From: KBS-83 sp051025295
Lineage (GTDB): Bacteria > Acidobacteriota > Terriglobia > Terriglobales > Acidobacteriaceae
Strand: one strand, 5' to 3'
DNA length: 64,000 bases
Assembly: GCA_051025295.1 (NCBI GenBank)
Contig: JBMGJV010000020.1
Below, piece after piece: positions 43,013-51,138 of the stretch. Made by a program: the position numbers and the translations under genes. Numbering within the stretch: position 1 is the stretch's first letter; each line of letters begins with the position of its first letter. A model generated the notes under the pieces. That model ran no database searches and was not told the origin of the DNA. It saw nothing but the letters and a program-made list of their open reading frames with translations.

Positions 43013-43807
43013 TCAGGAAAACGCAGCGTCCGACCAGGGAAAACGAGCCGCGCCCGCGCTCAGCCGGAAGTCCTCACCCCACACCTCGACACACAGGCAC
43101 ATCTCCGCCAGCCGGGAGCGCATGCGCTCCCCGATCCGGTCGCCCAGCGTGTCCTCCCGGGCGCCAGACACGGCAGCCGGCGGCCGATTCGGGAAGTTCG
43201 TCGTAATCAGCGTCGTCAGCTTCTGGTTGTAGCGCGCGTTCAGCACGTGCGCGACCGTGTCCCACACCCACGCCGTCGGCTTCGTCGACCCAAGGTCGTC
43301 GATCACCAGCACTTCCGCATCGAGCACTGGCCGGAACAGCTCGTGCTCGCTCGTCTCCGAGCGCGCGTTGTAGGAGTTCTGGATCTGCTTCAGCAGGTCG
43401 CCGTAGTCGCAGAACAGACCCTGGCAGCCCTTCTCTTCGACCAGCGCACGCAGCACCCCGACCGCGAGGTGCGTCTTGCCGCGCCCCGCCGGGCCGACAA
43501 ACATCAGCCCCCGGCCGTCCGTCTCGTGCGGGTAGTCATGGACGAACTTCGTCGCCTTGAAGTGGGCATTCAGCATCGACTCGTGCGCGCCCTTGGTGTC
43601 GACAGACTCATAGTTCTCGAGCGTGGCGTGCTCATGGCGGCGCGGAATGTTCGCCCGCTCCAGCCTCCGCATCGCCTGCCGCGCCAGCCGGCAACTGCAC
43701 ACCGCGGCTACGCGGTCGCCCTGAGCATCGCGCATGATCCGCATCCCTGAGCCGCCGCACACCGAGCAGTCCGCCGCCGCGCCCTTCGCTGTCACGCTCT
43801 GCTCCAT
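43013..43807 (-). CDS. DnaC/DnaI-like AAA ATPase with N-terminal zinc finger
   Basis: A 264-residue AAA ATPase of the helicase-loader type. The N-terminus has four Cys (14, 17, 37, 39 in CSVCGGSG and CSC), a probable zinc-binding unit. The ATPase core has GPAGRGKT (105-112), Walker B VLVIDDLGS, and sensor-1 TTLITTNFPN. This layout matches DnaI/DnaC-like and IstB-like proteins; the zinc finger favours the former. It may load the replicative helicase. The start at 43807 follows GATACT by 7 bases; AGGAG is too close to serve. A pair of 24-bp direct repeats lies upstream. Confidence 0.83.
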   Translation of the reverse strand: MEQSVTAKGAAADCSVCGGSGMRIMRDAQGDRVAAVCSCRLARQAMRRLERANIPRRHEHATLENYESVDTKGAHESMLNAHFKATKFVHDYPHETDGRGLMFVGPAGRGKTHLAVGVLRALVEEKGCQGLFCDYGDLLKQIQNSYNARSETSEHELFRPVLDAEVLVIDDLGSTKPTAWVWDTVAHVLNARYNQKLTTLITTNFPNRPPAAVSGAREDTLGDRIGERMRSRLAEMCLCVEVWGEDFRLSAGAARFPWSDAAFS

Positions 43808-43854
43808 GCTCCTGAGTATCGCACCGCCCGCACCAGCGGAAATCACGGTTCACA

Positions 43855-43902
43855 CTGCGGGAAACCGCCGATCACCAGCTGCGGGAAAACGCCGGTCACG
43901 AG
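43855..43902. repeat. Two tandem 24-bp direct repeats upstream of the DnaC-like gene
   Basis: Copies 43855-43878 and 43879-43902 differ at three positions (core CTGCGGGAAA). A more diverged copy may precede them. Location is 48-95 bp upstream of the DnaC-like start, in the divergent gap to the DUF2306 gene. Confidence 0.75.
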
Positions 43903-43988
43903 AAAGATGAACTCCGATCCGCTCGCTAGCGTAGAGTGCTCCCAATCCTCCTCTGAACCGGGCCACCATCCCCATTTGAGGTCGCCCC

Positions 43989-44630
43989 ATGTCAACAACG
44001 ACGATCACCCCGCAGCCGCGGGTCGTCACCGCGAAGGCTGTCGCTCTCGCCGCCGTGTTTGCGGTCGGGATGTACTTCATTTCGAAGTTCGTCTTCTACT
44101 ACTACCTGCATTACAGCCCGGCCGGCTTTGGCAATCGCTGGGCACAGCGGCTGACCCTTTTGCTGCACATCACCTGCGGCATGCTGGCGCTCGCGATCGG
44201 CCCATTCCAGTTCTCGCAGCGACTCCGCCGCCGTTCGCTCTCCCTCCATCGCCTGCTCGGGCGCGTGTACCTCATCTCGATCGCGCTGGGGTCGCTTGCG
44301 TCGTTCCGGCTCGCCGTAACGACGACCGAGGGCTTCGCCTGGGGATTTGGCCTGGCCATGCTCGGCGTCGCCTGGATCACCACCTCCGGCATGGCCTACT
44401 ACGCCGTGATGCGCCGCCAGATCCAGATCCACAAAGAGTGGATGGTCCGCAGCTACGTCGTCACCTTCGCCTTCGTGACCTTCCGCTTTCTCAGCTTGAC
44501 GGCCGGGATGGCGCACCTCATGCCGCCGAATCAGCGCGCCATCTCTGCCATCTGGTTCTGCTGGGCGGTGCCTCTGCTGTTCACCGAAGTCATCCTGCAG
44601 CTCCGCCGCATGCCGGCGCCAGCGCGTTAA
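43989..44630 (+). CDS. DUF2306 integral membrane protein
   Basis: A 213-residue protein with about six membrane helices. Key DUF2306 features: LLLHITCGMLALAIGPFQFS, LHRLLGRVYLISIALGSLASF and QIHKEWMVRSYVVTFAFVTFR with conserved His residues that could bind heme or metal. Function unknown. TTTGAGG precedes the ATG. The gene stands alone between the DnaC-like gene (divergent) and the HEAT-like gene (convergent). Confidence 0.87.
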   Translation: MSTTTITPQPRVVTAKAVALAAVFAVGMYFISKFVFYYYLHYSPAGFGNRWAQRLTLLLHITCGMLALAIGPFQFSQRLRRRSLSLHRLLGRVYLISIALGSLASFRLAVTTTEGFAWGFGLAMLGVAWITTSGMAYYAVMRRQIQIHKEWMVRSYVVTFAFVTFRFLSLTAGMAHLMPPNQRAISAIWFCWAVPLLFTEVILQLRRMPAPAR

Positions 44631-44680
44631 CCCTGCTCGTCTCCCACTGCGAGCCCCGCGTTTCGGCCTCAGCCGGACCG

Positions 44681-45568
44681 TCAGGGCGACGGCGTCGCGG
44701 TTCGCAGCCGCTTCTGCAATGATTCGACCGCCTCCCGGGCTGTCAGGCGCAATGGCGCGCTGTCCGAGGTCTCGGGTTCGGCGAGAATGCTCTCCAGCGG
44801 CTCGAGCGCCGCTTCGCTGCCCTGCTCCGCCAGCGCGTAAATCGCATTCTGTCGCTTCCACTGCAAAGCCGATCTGTCCCGCAGGAGCGAGATCACCATC
44901 TCTTCGCTCTCGTGGTGCCCGTCTCTCAGTAGCTCGACAGCGATGTCCCGCTTCACTGGAAGTGTGGCCTCCAGCGAGAACCGTTCGAGCTCCGCTAATC
45001 CGTCCGCTCGTCCGAGCCAATCCACCAGGTAAGTGATCTCGCTCAGGTCGTTTGCGTCGAACTGCACCAGCGCTGCCTCCAGTTCCCCCGTCACGACGCG
45101 GCGAGCCGACTCTGGTGTCCCGTCATAGGTGACCTCCGGCCGCTGCTCCGCCAGTGCAACGGCTGTCTGGTAAATCGGCACCGTCACTTCGAACTCCGCC
45201 GGTGTCTCGGTCCGCCGCAGAAACAACAAGTTACGCCCCTTCACCACGAAGCCGGTCGGCGGACCGGAGTACCCGTATCCACGCCCCCCGAAATCAGTTC
45301 GCGCGACGATGTCGAACCCGATCACTCGCACCGGGGACGGAGGCTGCTCCCCCTTCAGGCACGTCTCGAACTCCACCCTCGCCACCAGTTCGTCGCGGTT
45401 GCTGCCCTCGATCGACCGCATCCCGCCGCTCCGCTCCGGCGCAGACGCCGTCCCCGTACAGACCAGGTCGGAGGCATCCCAGCGCTGCTGGATCGTGCCC
45501 AGATACTGCGCATGAGCGCACCCAATCGCCGCTAAAACAGACACCCCGGCCAGCATCAGTGCGCGCAT
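44681..45568 (-). CDS. Secreted protein with HEAT-like C-terminal repeats, unknown function
   Basis: A 295-residue exported protein (signal MRALMLAGVSVLAAIGCAHA). A mixed domain with LVCTGTASAP, VARVEFETCLKGEQPP and GRNLLFLRRT occupies residues 20-150 and resembles secreted OB-fold-like parts; it is followed by helical repeats (RDIAVELLRDGHHESEEMVI, QNAIYALAEQGSEAALEPLE) of HEAT type. No enzyme motif. AGGGGG precedes the ATG at 45568; the frame is open to 45709 without support. Function unknown. Confidence 0.65.
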   Translation of the reverse strand: MRALMLAGVSVLAAIGCAHAQYLGTIQQRWDASDLVCTGTASAPERSGGMRSIEGSNRDELVARVEFETCLKGEQPPSPVRVIGFDIVARTDFGGRGYGYSGPPTGFVVKGRNLLFLRRTETPAEFEVTVPIYQTAVALAEQRPEVTYDGTPESARRVVTGELEAALVQFDANDLSEITYLVDWLGRADGLAELERFSLEATLPVKRDIAVELLRDGHHESEEMVISLLRDRSALQWKRQNAIYALAEQGSEAALEPLESILAEPETSDSAPLRLTAREAVESLQKRLRTATPSP

Positions 45569-45758
45569 ACCCCCTGTAGACACCGACAGCGGGCTTTCGT
45601 AACCCGCAAAAGTCCATCTCTCGCCGCGAACGCCAGAAAACGGGCTCGGGCCCAGTGCGCTCCCACGTTCTTCCGCCGGTGTTCCTCTGGTCCGTATCCG
45701 TCCTTCCACGTCGACGTAGCCAGCCTGCAGCCGCGACTTTCATTTCATGAAGCGCCGG

Positions 45759-45799
45759 TTGACACGCTCACGCGAACTCTATATTTAGATTTCTAAATA
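45759..45799 (+). promoter_or_regulatory. Promoter with overlapping 18-bp palindrome before the isochorismatase gene
   Basis: A consensus -35 TTGACA (45759-45764) is followed by TATATT (45780-45785; spacer 15) or TATTTA (45782-45787; spacer 17). Over the -10 lies a perfect palindrome, TATTTAGA-TT-TCTAAATA (45782-45799). A repressor bound here would block RNA polymerase. The MarR protein at the end of this cluster is the best candidate. Confidence 0.7.
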
Positions 45800-45839
45800 A
45801 ATTTGAAGCAGCGGCGTCGCCGCTCCCCGAGAGGTCACC

Positions 45840-46445
45840 GTGCCAGCCACTCAAGTCCCACCCCGGTTCCAGACCACCGACACCAGCATCCTCCTCGTCG
45901 ATCACCAGACCATGACTCTCGACTGGGTCAAGAGTCTGCCGCAGAAGACCGTCATCGCCAGCTGCCGCGTGCTCGCCCGCTTGGGCGTCACCTTCGGCAT
46001 GCCGCTGTTTCTCACCACCACTATGGAAGAGAACGTCGGCCCCACCATCCCGGACATCCAGCAGGTCGCACCGTCTGCGTTTGAGCACCGCTACAAGCGC
46101 GGCGGCGTGCTCAGCTGCTTCGATCAGCCGGAGCTCACGGCCGCCGTCAAAGCAGCGGGACGCCAGAACCTCGTTCTCGCCGGCCTGACCACCGACATCT
46201 GCCTCTTTTGGGCAGCGCGCGATGCGGTGCGCCTCGGCTACACCGTCACCGTGGTCGCCGATGGCTGCGGCACCATGTCGAGCCTCGGCGACACGCTTAC
46301 CTACGATCGCCTTCGGGATCTCGGCGTGACCGTCACCGTGGTCAACCAGGTGGTCACCGAACTCTGCAACGACTTCGGCAACGCGGATGGTCAGAAAGCC
46401 GCAGGCATCATGGCCGACGAGATCATCTCGAAGCTCAACGCCTGA
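45840..46445 (+). CDS. Isochorismatase-family (cysteine) hydrolase
   Basis: A 201-residue hydrolase of the YcaC-like cysteine hydrolase group. The catalytic set is visible as Asp in LLVDHQTMT, Lys in LPQKTVIASC and the nucleophile Cys in GLTTDICLFWAARDA. Substrates in the family are amides or vinyl ethers; this group is uncharacterised but often redox-regulated. GTG start preceded by GAGAGG. First gene of a likely operon with porin, membrane protein and MarR regulator. Confidence 0.88.
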   Translation: MPATQVPPRFQTTDTSILLVDHQTMTLDWVKSLPQKTVIASCRVLARLGVTFGMPLFLTTTMEENVGPTIPDIQQVAPSAFEHRYKRGGVLSCFDQPELTAAVKAAGRQNLVLAGLTTDICLFWAARDAVRLGYTVTVVADGCGTMSSLGDTLTYDRLRDLGVTVTVVNQVVTELCNDFGNADGQKAAGIMADEIISKLNA

Positions 46446-46471
46446 TCGGCCTCACTCCCAGTACCCACACC

Positions 46472-46497
46472 GGGGCGGCGATCGCAGTCGCCGCCCC
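46472..46497 (+). terminator. Intra-operon hairpin between hydrolase and porin genes
   Basis: A 10-bp GC stem (GGGGCGGCGA, 46472-46481; complement 46488-46497) with 6-base loop, followed by GTTCCTTC. It may lower transcription into the porin gene or stabilise the upstream mRNA. Confidence 0.5.
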
Positions 46498-46518
46498 GTT
46501 CCTTCGAGAGACCTCCGC

Positions 46519-47931
46519 GTGCTCCGTGGCCTTCTTCTGTTCGTCGCGCTGTGCTGCATCTGCGCCCCGTTGCGCGCGGATGACAGAAGCGCTGCACCGA
46601 AGCGTGCTGTCCCGCCGCCTTATACGCCCTTCGTCTGGGACATGGACTGGTCGTATCTGCACCGCCCCGACGCCCGCGCGGACTGGACGGATCGCCTCCA
46701 TTTCCTCCCGCGCAGCGACGCTCCGGACCGCTTCATCTCCATCACCGGGCAGATCCGTGAGCGCGGCGAGTACCAGGACCATCCCGCCTTCGGCGCGCAG
46801 CCACCCGACAATGGCTACCTGCTGCAGCGCTATCTACTCAGCGCGGATCTGCACGTCGCGCCCGCGTTGCGCTTCTTTCTTCAGCTCGACAGCGGCTTCT
46901 CCGAAGGCCGCGACGGCGGACCCCGGCCGGGCATAGACCGTGATGAGCTCGACATCAACCAGGGCTTCGTCGATGTCGCGCCGTGGCATCGGGATCTGCA
47001 GAGTAACCTCGTCCTCCGCACAGGCCGGCAGCTCGTCTCGCTCGGCTCGACCCGGCTTGTCGCGACCGGCGCAGGTCTGAACGTCGAGCAGCCGTTCGAT
47101 GGCTTCCGGATCACACTCAAAACGCATGGTTGGACTGCGGACGGCCTCGCCCTGCGGCCCACCTCCATCGCGACTGGACGGTTCGACAACCAGCCCAACT
47201 CGGCCGAGGAACTCTGGGGCCTCTACACCAGCCACCCACTCGGCAGGCGCGGAGCGAATCTCGACCTCTACTATCTCGGCTTCGACCACCGCCGGGCCCG
47301 CTACGTCAGCGGCACAGGGCGCGAGCAGCGCGAGACGCTCGGTGTGCGGCTCTGGGAGCGGCATGCGGCATGGGACTACGACGCCGAGTTCACCGGCCAG
47401 TTCGGCCGTTTCGGGTCAGGCGATATCCGGGCCTGGGCCGCTGGTTACCATGGCGGTTACACATTTGCGCAACACCGATTCGCTCCGCACCCGGAGATCG
47501 ACGGAGGCGTGCTCAGCGGCGATCACTCGCCCCACAACCGCACGCTCGGCACCTTCAACCCGCTCTTTCCGAACGGCAACTATCTGGGCGAAGCGATCCT
47601 GCTCGGCCCGACCAACCTGATCATTACGCGACCCACCCTCAAGCTGACGCTCACCCGCCGGCTATCGAGCAACACCAACGAAGAGTTCCTCTGGCGCGAG
47701 GCGGTCGAGGATGGTGTCTACAACATTGTCGGCATCCTGACGCACCCTCCAGCGGGCTCGAAGGCGCGCTACATCGGTTCGCAATTCCAGCAGCAACTCG
47801 TCTGGACCGTCTCACGCCATCTTGCTGCGCAACTGACCTATGAGCATTTCTTTCCTGGCAGGTTCCTCAAGCAGAGTCCGCCCGGGCGCGGCGTCAATTT
47901 CATTGGCCCGCAGCTCACCTGGAACTTCTGA
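46519..47931 (+). CDS. Alginate-export-domain outer-membrane porin
   Basis: A 470-residue beta-barrel protein. Signal peptide (LRGLLLFVALCCICAPLRA), then alternating strands ending in LTWNF, the terminal aromatic motif for outer-membrane insertion. Segments FISITGQIRERGEYQDHPAF, LFLQLDSGF-like sequence, VVDVAPW-like and LVLRTGRQLVSLGSTRLV match alginate-export porins that in practice take up or release small solutes. The start is a GTG at 46519 with GAGAG upstream; the open frame from 46387 overlaps the previous gene. Its TGA overlaps the next ATG. Confidence 0.83.
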   Translation: MLRGLLLFVALCCICAPLRADDRSAAPKRAVPPPYTPFVWDMDWSYLHRPDARADWTDRLHFLPRSDAPDRFISITGQIRERGEYQDHPAFGAQPPDNGYLLQRYLLSADLHVAPALRFFLQLDSGFSEGRDGGPRPGIDRDELDINQGFVDVAPWHRDLQSNLVLRTGRQLVSLGSTRLVATGAGLNVEQPFDGFRITLKTHGWTADGLALRPTSIATGRFDNQPNSAEELWGLYTSHPLGRRGANLDLYYLGFDHRRARYVSGTGREQRETLGVRLWERHAAWDYDAEFTGQFGRFGSGDIRAWAAGYHGGYTFAQHRFAPHPEIDGGVLSGDHSPHNRTLGTFNPLFPNGNYLGEAILLGPTNLIITRPTLKLTLTRRLSSNTNEEFLWREAVEDGVYNIVGILTHPPAGSKARYIGSQFQQQLVWTVSRHLAAQLTYEHFFPGRFLKQSPPGRGVNFIGPQLTWNF

Positions 47932-48407
47932 TGCTCGCCCCTTCCACTGCTCGAGACTCAGCCGTCGCCGCTCTCTGCATCACCACGCCGCTACTCAATG
48001 CGTATTGCGCAGGCGCTGCCGCGGTTGAGCGCCTTGTCAATTACCAGACCTGGCCGTTGATCCCCGCCTCCGCTTTTGCCCGCTACCATCGCGCACAGAC
48101 GTCCGCTATTCGATGGACCATCGTGGTACCGGAGGTCCTCGGCCTTCTCAGCCAGCTCGGCCTGCTCCTTGCGCTTCACGACTCGATGCTGCGCACCCTG
48201 GCGACCTGGATGCTTGGGGCATCAGTCCTCGGCATCGTGTCGACCCTCGTGCTGCAGATTCCACTTCACCGCGCGTTCAGTCGGGACGGCTACAGCGCGG
48301 CGGGCATGCGCCGCCTGCTTCAGACGGACTGGCTGCGCAAAGGCGTCGATCTCACACGACTCGCACTCAGCATCGGGCTCCTGTGGATGCTGCTCCATCC
48401 TTCCTGA
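47931..48407 (+). CDS. Small integral membrane protein, unknown function
   Basis: A 158-residue protein with four hydrophobic helices (AVAALCITTPLLNAYCAGAA, TIVVPEVLGLLSQLGLLLAL, TWMLGASVLGIVSTLVLQIP, LTRLALSIGLLWMLL) and the polar segment PLHRAFSRDGYSAAGMRRLL between helices 3 and 4. I do not recognise the family for certain; it resembles DUF1772-like proteins. The ATG overlaps the porin stop (TGATG), implying translational coupling. Confidence 0.7.
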   Translation: MLAPSTARDSAVAALCITTPLLNAYCAGAAAVERLVNYQTWPLIPASAFARYHRAQTSAIRWTIVVPEVLGLLSQLGLLLALHDSMLRTLATWMLGASVLGIVSTLVLQIPLHRAFSRDGYSAAGMRRLLQTDWLRKGVDLTRLALSIGLLWMLLHPS

Positions 48408-48446
48408 TCCCCTGCCCAGCGTCTGCCTTTCTTCTATGCTCACAGC

Positions 48447-48965
48447 ATGAAGCGTACGCAGGAGGATCCGGCAGCACCGTCGAAGCCGTCGCCCCCGGAG
48501 CCTACAGCGACCCCGGACGAGCTCGCCTCACTGCAGCTCATCCTCGCCATTGGCCGGTCCTTCAAGTATGTGGATGACTACGTGCGGCCACGCACCCTGA
48601 AGCTCGGCCTGACCATGACCGAGTTCGCCGTGCTCGATGTGCTCTCGCATGCCGGGCCCACCCCGCTTGGCGAGCTGAGCCACCGTATCCTGCTGACCGG
48701 CGCCAGCACCACCTACACGGTCAAGAAGCTCGAAGCGCGCGGCCTGCTCGTCCGGCGTCCGCTGCCCACGGACCAGCGCGTCATTCTCGGCACCATCACC
48801 GAAAAGGGCCGCTCGCTGCTGGAACAGATCTTCCCGATCCACCTCAAGGATCTGGTCCACGCCATGCGCGCGCTCTCGACCGAAGAGAAGCGCACCGTCG
48901 TGCGGCTTCTGCGCAAGCTCCGCAACGAGAGCGCTCGCGACGATCGCGAGCCTACTGCGGGTTGA
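48447..48965 (+). CDS. MarR-family transcriptional regulator
   Basis: A 172-residue regulator with the MarR winged helix: LGLTMTEFAVLDVLSHAGPT, LSHRILLTGASTTYTVKKLEARGLLVRR and DQRVILGTITEKG. N-terminal 25 residues are Pro-rich. Last gene of the hydrolase-porin-membrane cluster, so likely the repressor that binds the 18-bp palindrome at 45782-45799. Its 3' end overlaps the convergent amidase by 14 bases. Confidence 0.92.
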   Translation: MKRTQEDPAAPSKPSPPEPTATPDELASLQLILAIGRSFKYVDDYVRPRTLKLGLTMTEFAVLDVLSHAGPTPLGELSHRILLTGASTTYTVKKLEARGLLVRRPLPTDQRVILGTITEKGRSLLEQIFPIHLKDLVHAMRALSTEEKRTVVRLLRKLRNESARDDREPTAG

Positions 48966-50703
48966 AGTGCGGCGCGTCCGGCAGCAGCCCCTTCTCGACG
49001 AGCTCCGGCGGATGGCGATGATGCGTCGCCTCCTCGTAGGCATACGCCCAGCCGAGCAGGTCGCCATCGTGCCACGGTCGCGTCGCTAGCTCGAGCCCGA
49101 ACGGCATCCCCCACGGATAGAAGCCGCCCGACACCACCACCGCCGGAACGCCGATCATGTTCACCCAGCTCGTGTCGCTGTGCGGGCCCTCGCTCAGGTG
49201 TCCGTACTGCGGCATGCTCTCATCGGGCGGCGGCATCTGGGTGGCGGGGTAGACCAGGCCGTCCAGATGCCAGCGGTCGAACGCTTCGAGGTAGGCGGCC
49301 ATCATCTGCCGCTTGGGTCCGGTGTACTCACGCTCCGCCGACGGGTCGTCTTCCACACGCCGCTGCGCCACCTTGATGCCTCCGTGTGCCTCGTCCAGCT
49401 CCGGGCCGCCCATGATCACCTCTGGCAGCGGCGCGCCAACCGCCTTCTCGTACTCCTCGGGTGAGTGGTACTGCGCCGGTCCGAACTCGCGCAGATAGCG
49501 CTCCGTCCCCTCGCGTACATAGGGCAGCGTGCACACATGCCGCGCAATGGCAGCAAAGCTCTCGGGCAGCAACTGGCCATTGATGACGATGGTCGCGCCG
49601 GCCGCCCGCATGCCATCCAGCGCCTTCAGGAAGGCCGCCCGCGTCTCCGGCTCCAGCGGCAGCACGTTTTGTTTCAGCGAGTGCTCGAACTGCTCCGGTG
49701 TGGCTTCGAACGGAATCCCCTGGAAAGGAATGCTGCCTCCGGCCAGGATGAACGCGGGCACCCCGAAGCGCTTGCCCTTCAGCGCATCGGCCTTCAGATA
49801 CTGCGAGTAGGGCCCCGGCTGCAGATGCCCGGCTGCCTCCGCCGTGCGTGGGTCCGTCGGATCGTTGGGCCCGGTGTCGGTCGCCTGGCCTGACATCACC
49901 GTCAGCCCGATCGCCGCATCTGCCACGTTTCGGGCAATCGGCCCCGTGTTGTCGAGCAGCCAGTCGAGCGGCGCAATCCCCGCAATGCTGACCAGCCCGC
50001 GTGTCGGGAACACGCCCACCACAGCGCTGGTCGCAGCCGGCATGCGGATCGAGTTGCCGGTGTCCGTCCCCGTGCCGAGCACGGCCATGTTCGCCGTCAC
50101 AGCAGTTACCGTGCCGCCCGACGACCCGCCCGGGCTGAACCGCACATCGTAGGCATTGCCCGTGCGCCCGAACGCGGTCGAGCGGTTGGTATCACTCGCC
50201 GCGAAGTCCGGCATGTTGGTGTTGCCCAGGATGATCGCCCCCGCGGCACGAAGCCGCGCCACCACCGTGGCATCGCGCGGCGCGACGAACTCATGCCCGG
50301 GGATCGTGTAGCCCTTCCAGCCATCCGTCGTCACCAGCCCGGCAATGCTGGTGTTGGTCTTGATCACGATCGGCACACCCCACAGCGGGCCATGCTTCGT
50401 TCCGGCGGCCGCGTGATCCTCCTCGGCGGCCCGCTTCCGTGCTCCCGCGCGGTCCACCGTCTGCACCGCGTGATAGATCCCGTTGTAACGGTCGATTCGC
50501 GCCAGGTGCCACTCGACCACCTCAGTCACCGTGTAGCGGTGCGCCGCGTAGTAGCCTTCAAGCTTCGCCACCGTCACCTCCGGCAGGTCGCGGTCGAGCG
50601 CGGCCCGGCGTGCGGGGCTGAGTTGACCTTGGGCGGGAACCGCAAACACGACAGAAGACAGGGTCAAAACCGCGCTCAGGGCGCGCAGAGTGCAAGGGCG
50701 CAT
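48952..50703 (-). CDS. Secreted amidase-signature family enzyme
   Basis: A 583-residue amidase exported by a signal peptide (LRALSAVLTLSSVVFAVPAQG). The Ser-cisSer-Lys triad is intact: Lys in VPIVIKTNTSIAG, cis-Ser in SPGGSSGGTVTAV, nucleophile Ser in GTDTGNSIRMPA (Asn in place of the usual Gly). Hydrolyses amide bonds, but the exported substrate is unknown. Convergent with the MarR gene. No operon partner. Confidence 0.92.
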   Translation of the reverse strand: MRPCTLRALSAVLTLSSVVFAVPAQGQLSPARRAALDRDLPEVTVAKLEGYYAAHRYTVTEVVEWHLARIDRYNGIYHAVQTVDRAGARKRAAEEDHAAAGTKHGPLWGVPIVIKTNTSIAGLVTTDGWKGYTIPGHEFVAPRDATVVARLRAAGAIILGNTNMPDFAASDTNRSTAFGRTGNAYDVRFSPGGSSGGTVTAVTANMAVLGTGTDTGNSIRMPAATSAVVGVFPTRGLVSIAGIAPLDWLLDNTGPIARNVADAAIGLTVMSGQATDTGPNDPTDPRTAEAAGHLQPGPYSQYLKADALKGKRFGVPAFILAGGSIPFQGIPFEATPEQFEHSLKQNVLPLEPETRAAFLKALDGMRAAGATIVINGQLLPESFAAIARHVCTLPYVREGTERYLREFGPAQYHSPEEYEKAVGAPLPEVIMGGPELDEAHGGIKVAQRRVEDDPSAEREYTGPKRQMMAAYLEAFDRWHLDGLVYPATQMPPPDESMPQYGHLSEGPHSDTSWVNMIGVPAVVVSGGFYPWGMPFGLELATRPWHDGDLLGWAYAYEEATHHRHPPELVEKGLLPDAPHFNPQ

Positions 50704-50849
50704 CAGGACAGGCCTCCGGATGAATCGGGCAGCGGGGATGGGACATCTTATCTGGTGACCCGGACCAGAGGGCCCTTCGTGTTCCGCCTTGCCGGGCGGG
50801 ATCGAACCGCGTAAACTCAGAAGATTGCTGGAAAAGGACGTTGCGACCC

Positions 50850-51074
50850 ATGTCTAAGGAAAATATCCACCCGAATTACAACCCGATCCGCGTCGTATGC
50901 GCCTGCGGCACCTCGTTCGAGACGCGCTCCACGCACAAGGGTGACATCCACGTTGAAATCTGCTCGTCTTGCCACCCGTTCTTCACGGGCAAGCAGAAGC
51001 TGATTGACACGGCCGGCCGCGTCGAGCGCTTCCGCCGCAAGTACGCCAAGGTCGAGACCCCGGCGGCCAAGTAG
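50850..51074 (+). CDS. rpmE: 50S ribosomal protein L31
   Basis: A 74-residue L31 of the zinc-binding type: MSKENIHPNYNPIRVVCACG gives the first CxC pair and EICSSCHPFFTGKQK the CxxC pair. These four Cys distinguish it from the Cys-less type made in zinc starvation. The ATG at 50850 follows AAGGA; the frame is open a few codons upstream. Followed by a strong terminator, and then by dus. Confidence 0.96.
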   Translation: MSKENIHPNYNPIRVVCACGTSFETRSTHKGDIHVEICSSCHPFFTGKQKLIDTAGRVERFRRKYAKVETPAAK

Positions 51075-51092
51075 GCCCGCCTGGCAGTATCA

Positions 51093-51118
51093 AAGAGGCC
51101 TCCCGCGGGAGGCCTCTT
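51093..51118 (+). terminator. Terminator after rpmE
   Basis: A perfect 26-base palindrome centred on CCCGCGGG (51093-51118), 19 bp after the rpmE stop, ending in CTTCTG. It lies only 20 bp before the dus ATG, so it may also partly insulate dus. Confidence 0.8.
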
Positions 51119-51138
51119 CTGTTGAGACCAGTTCCGCC

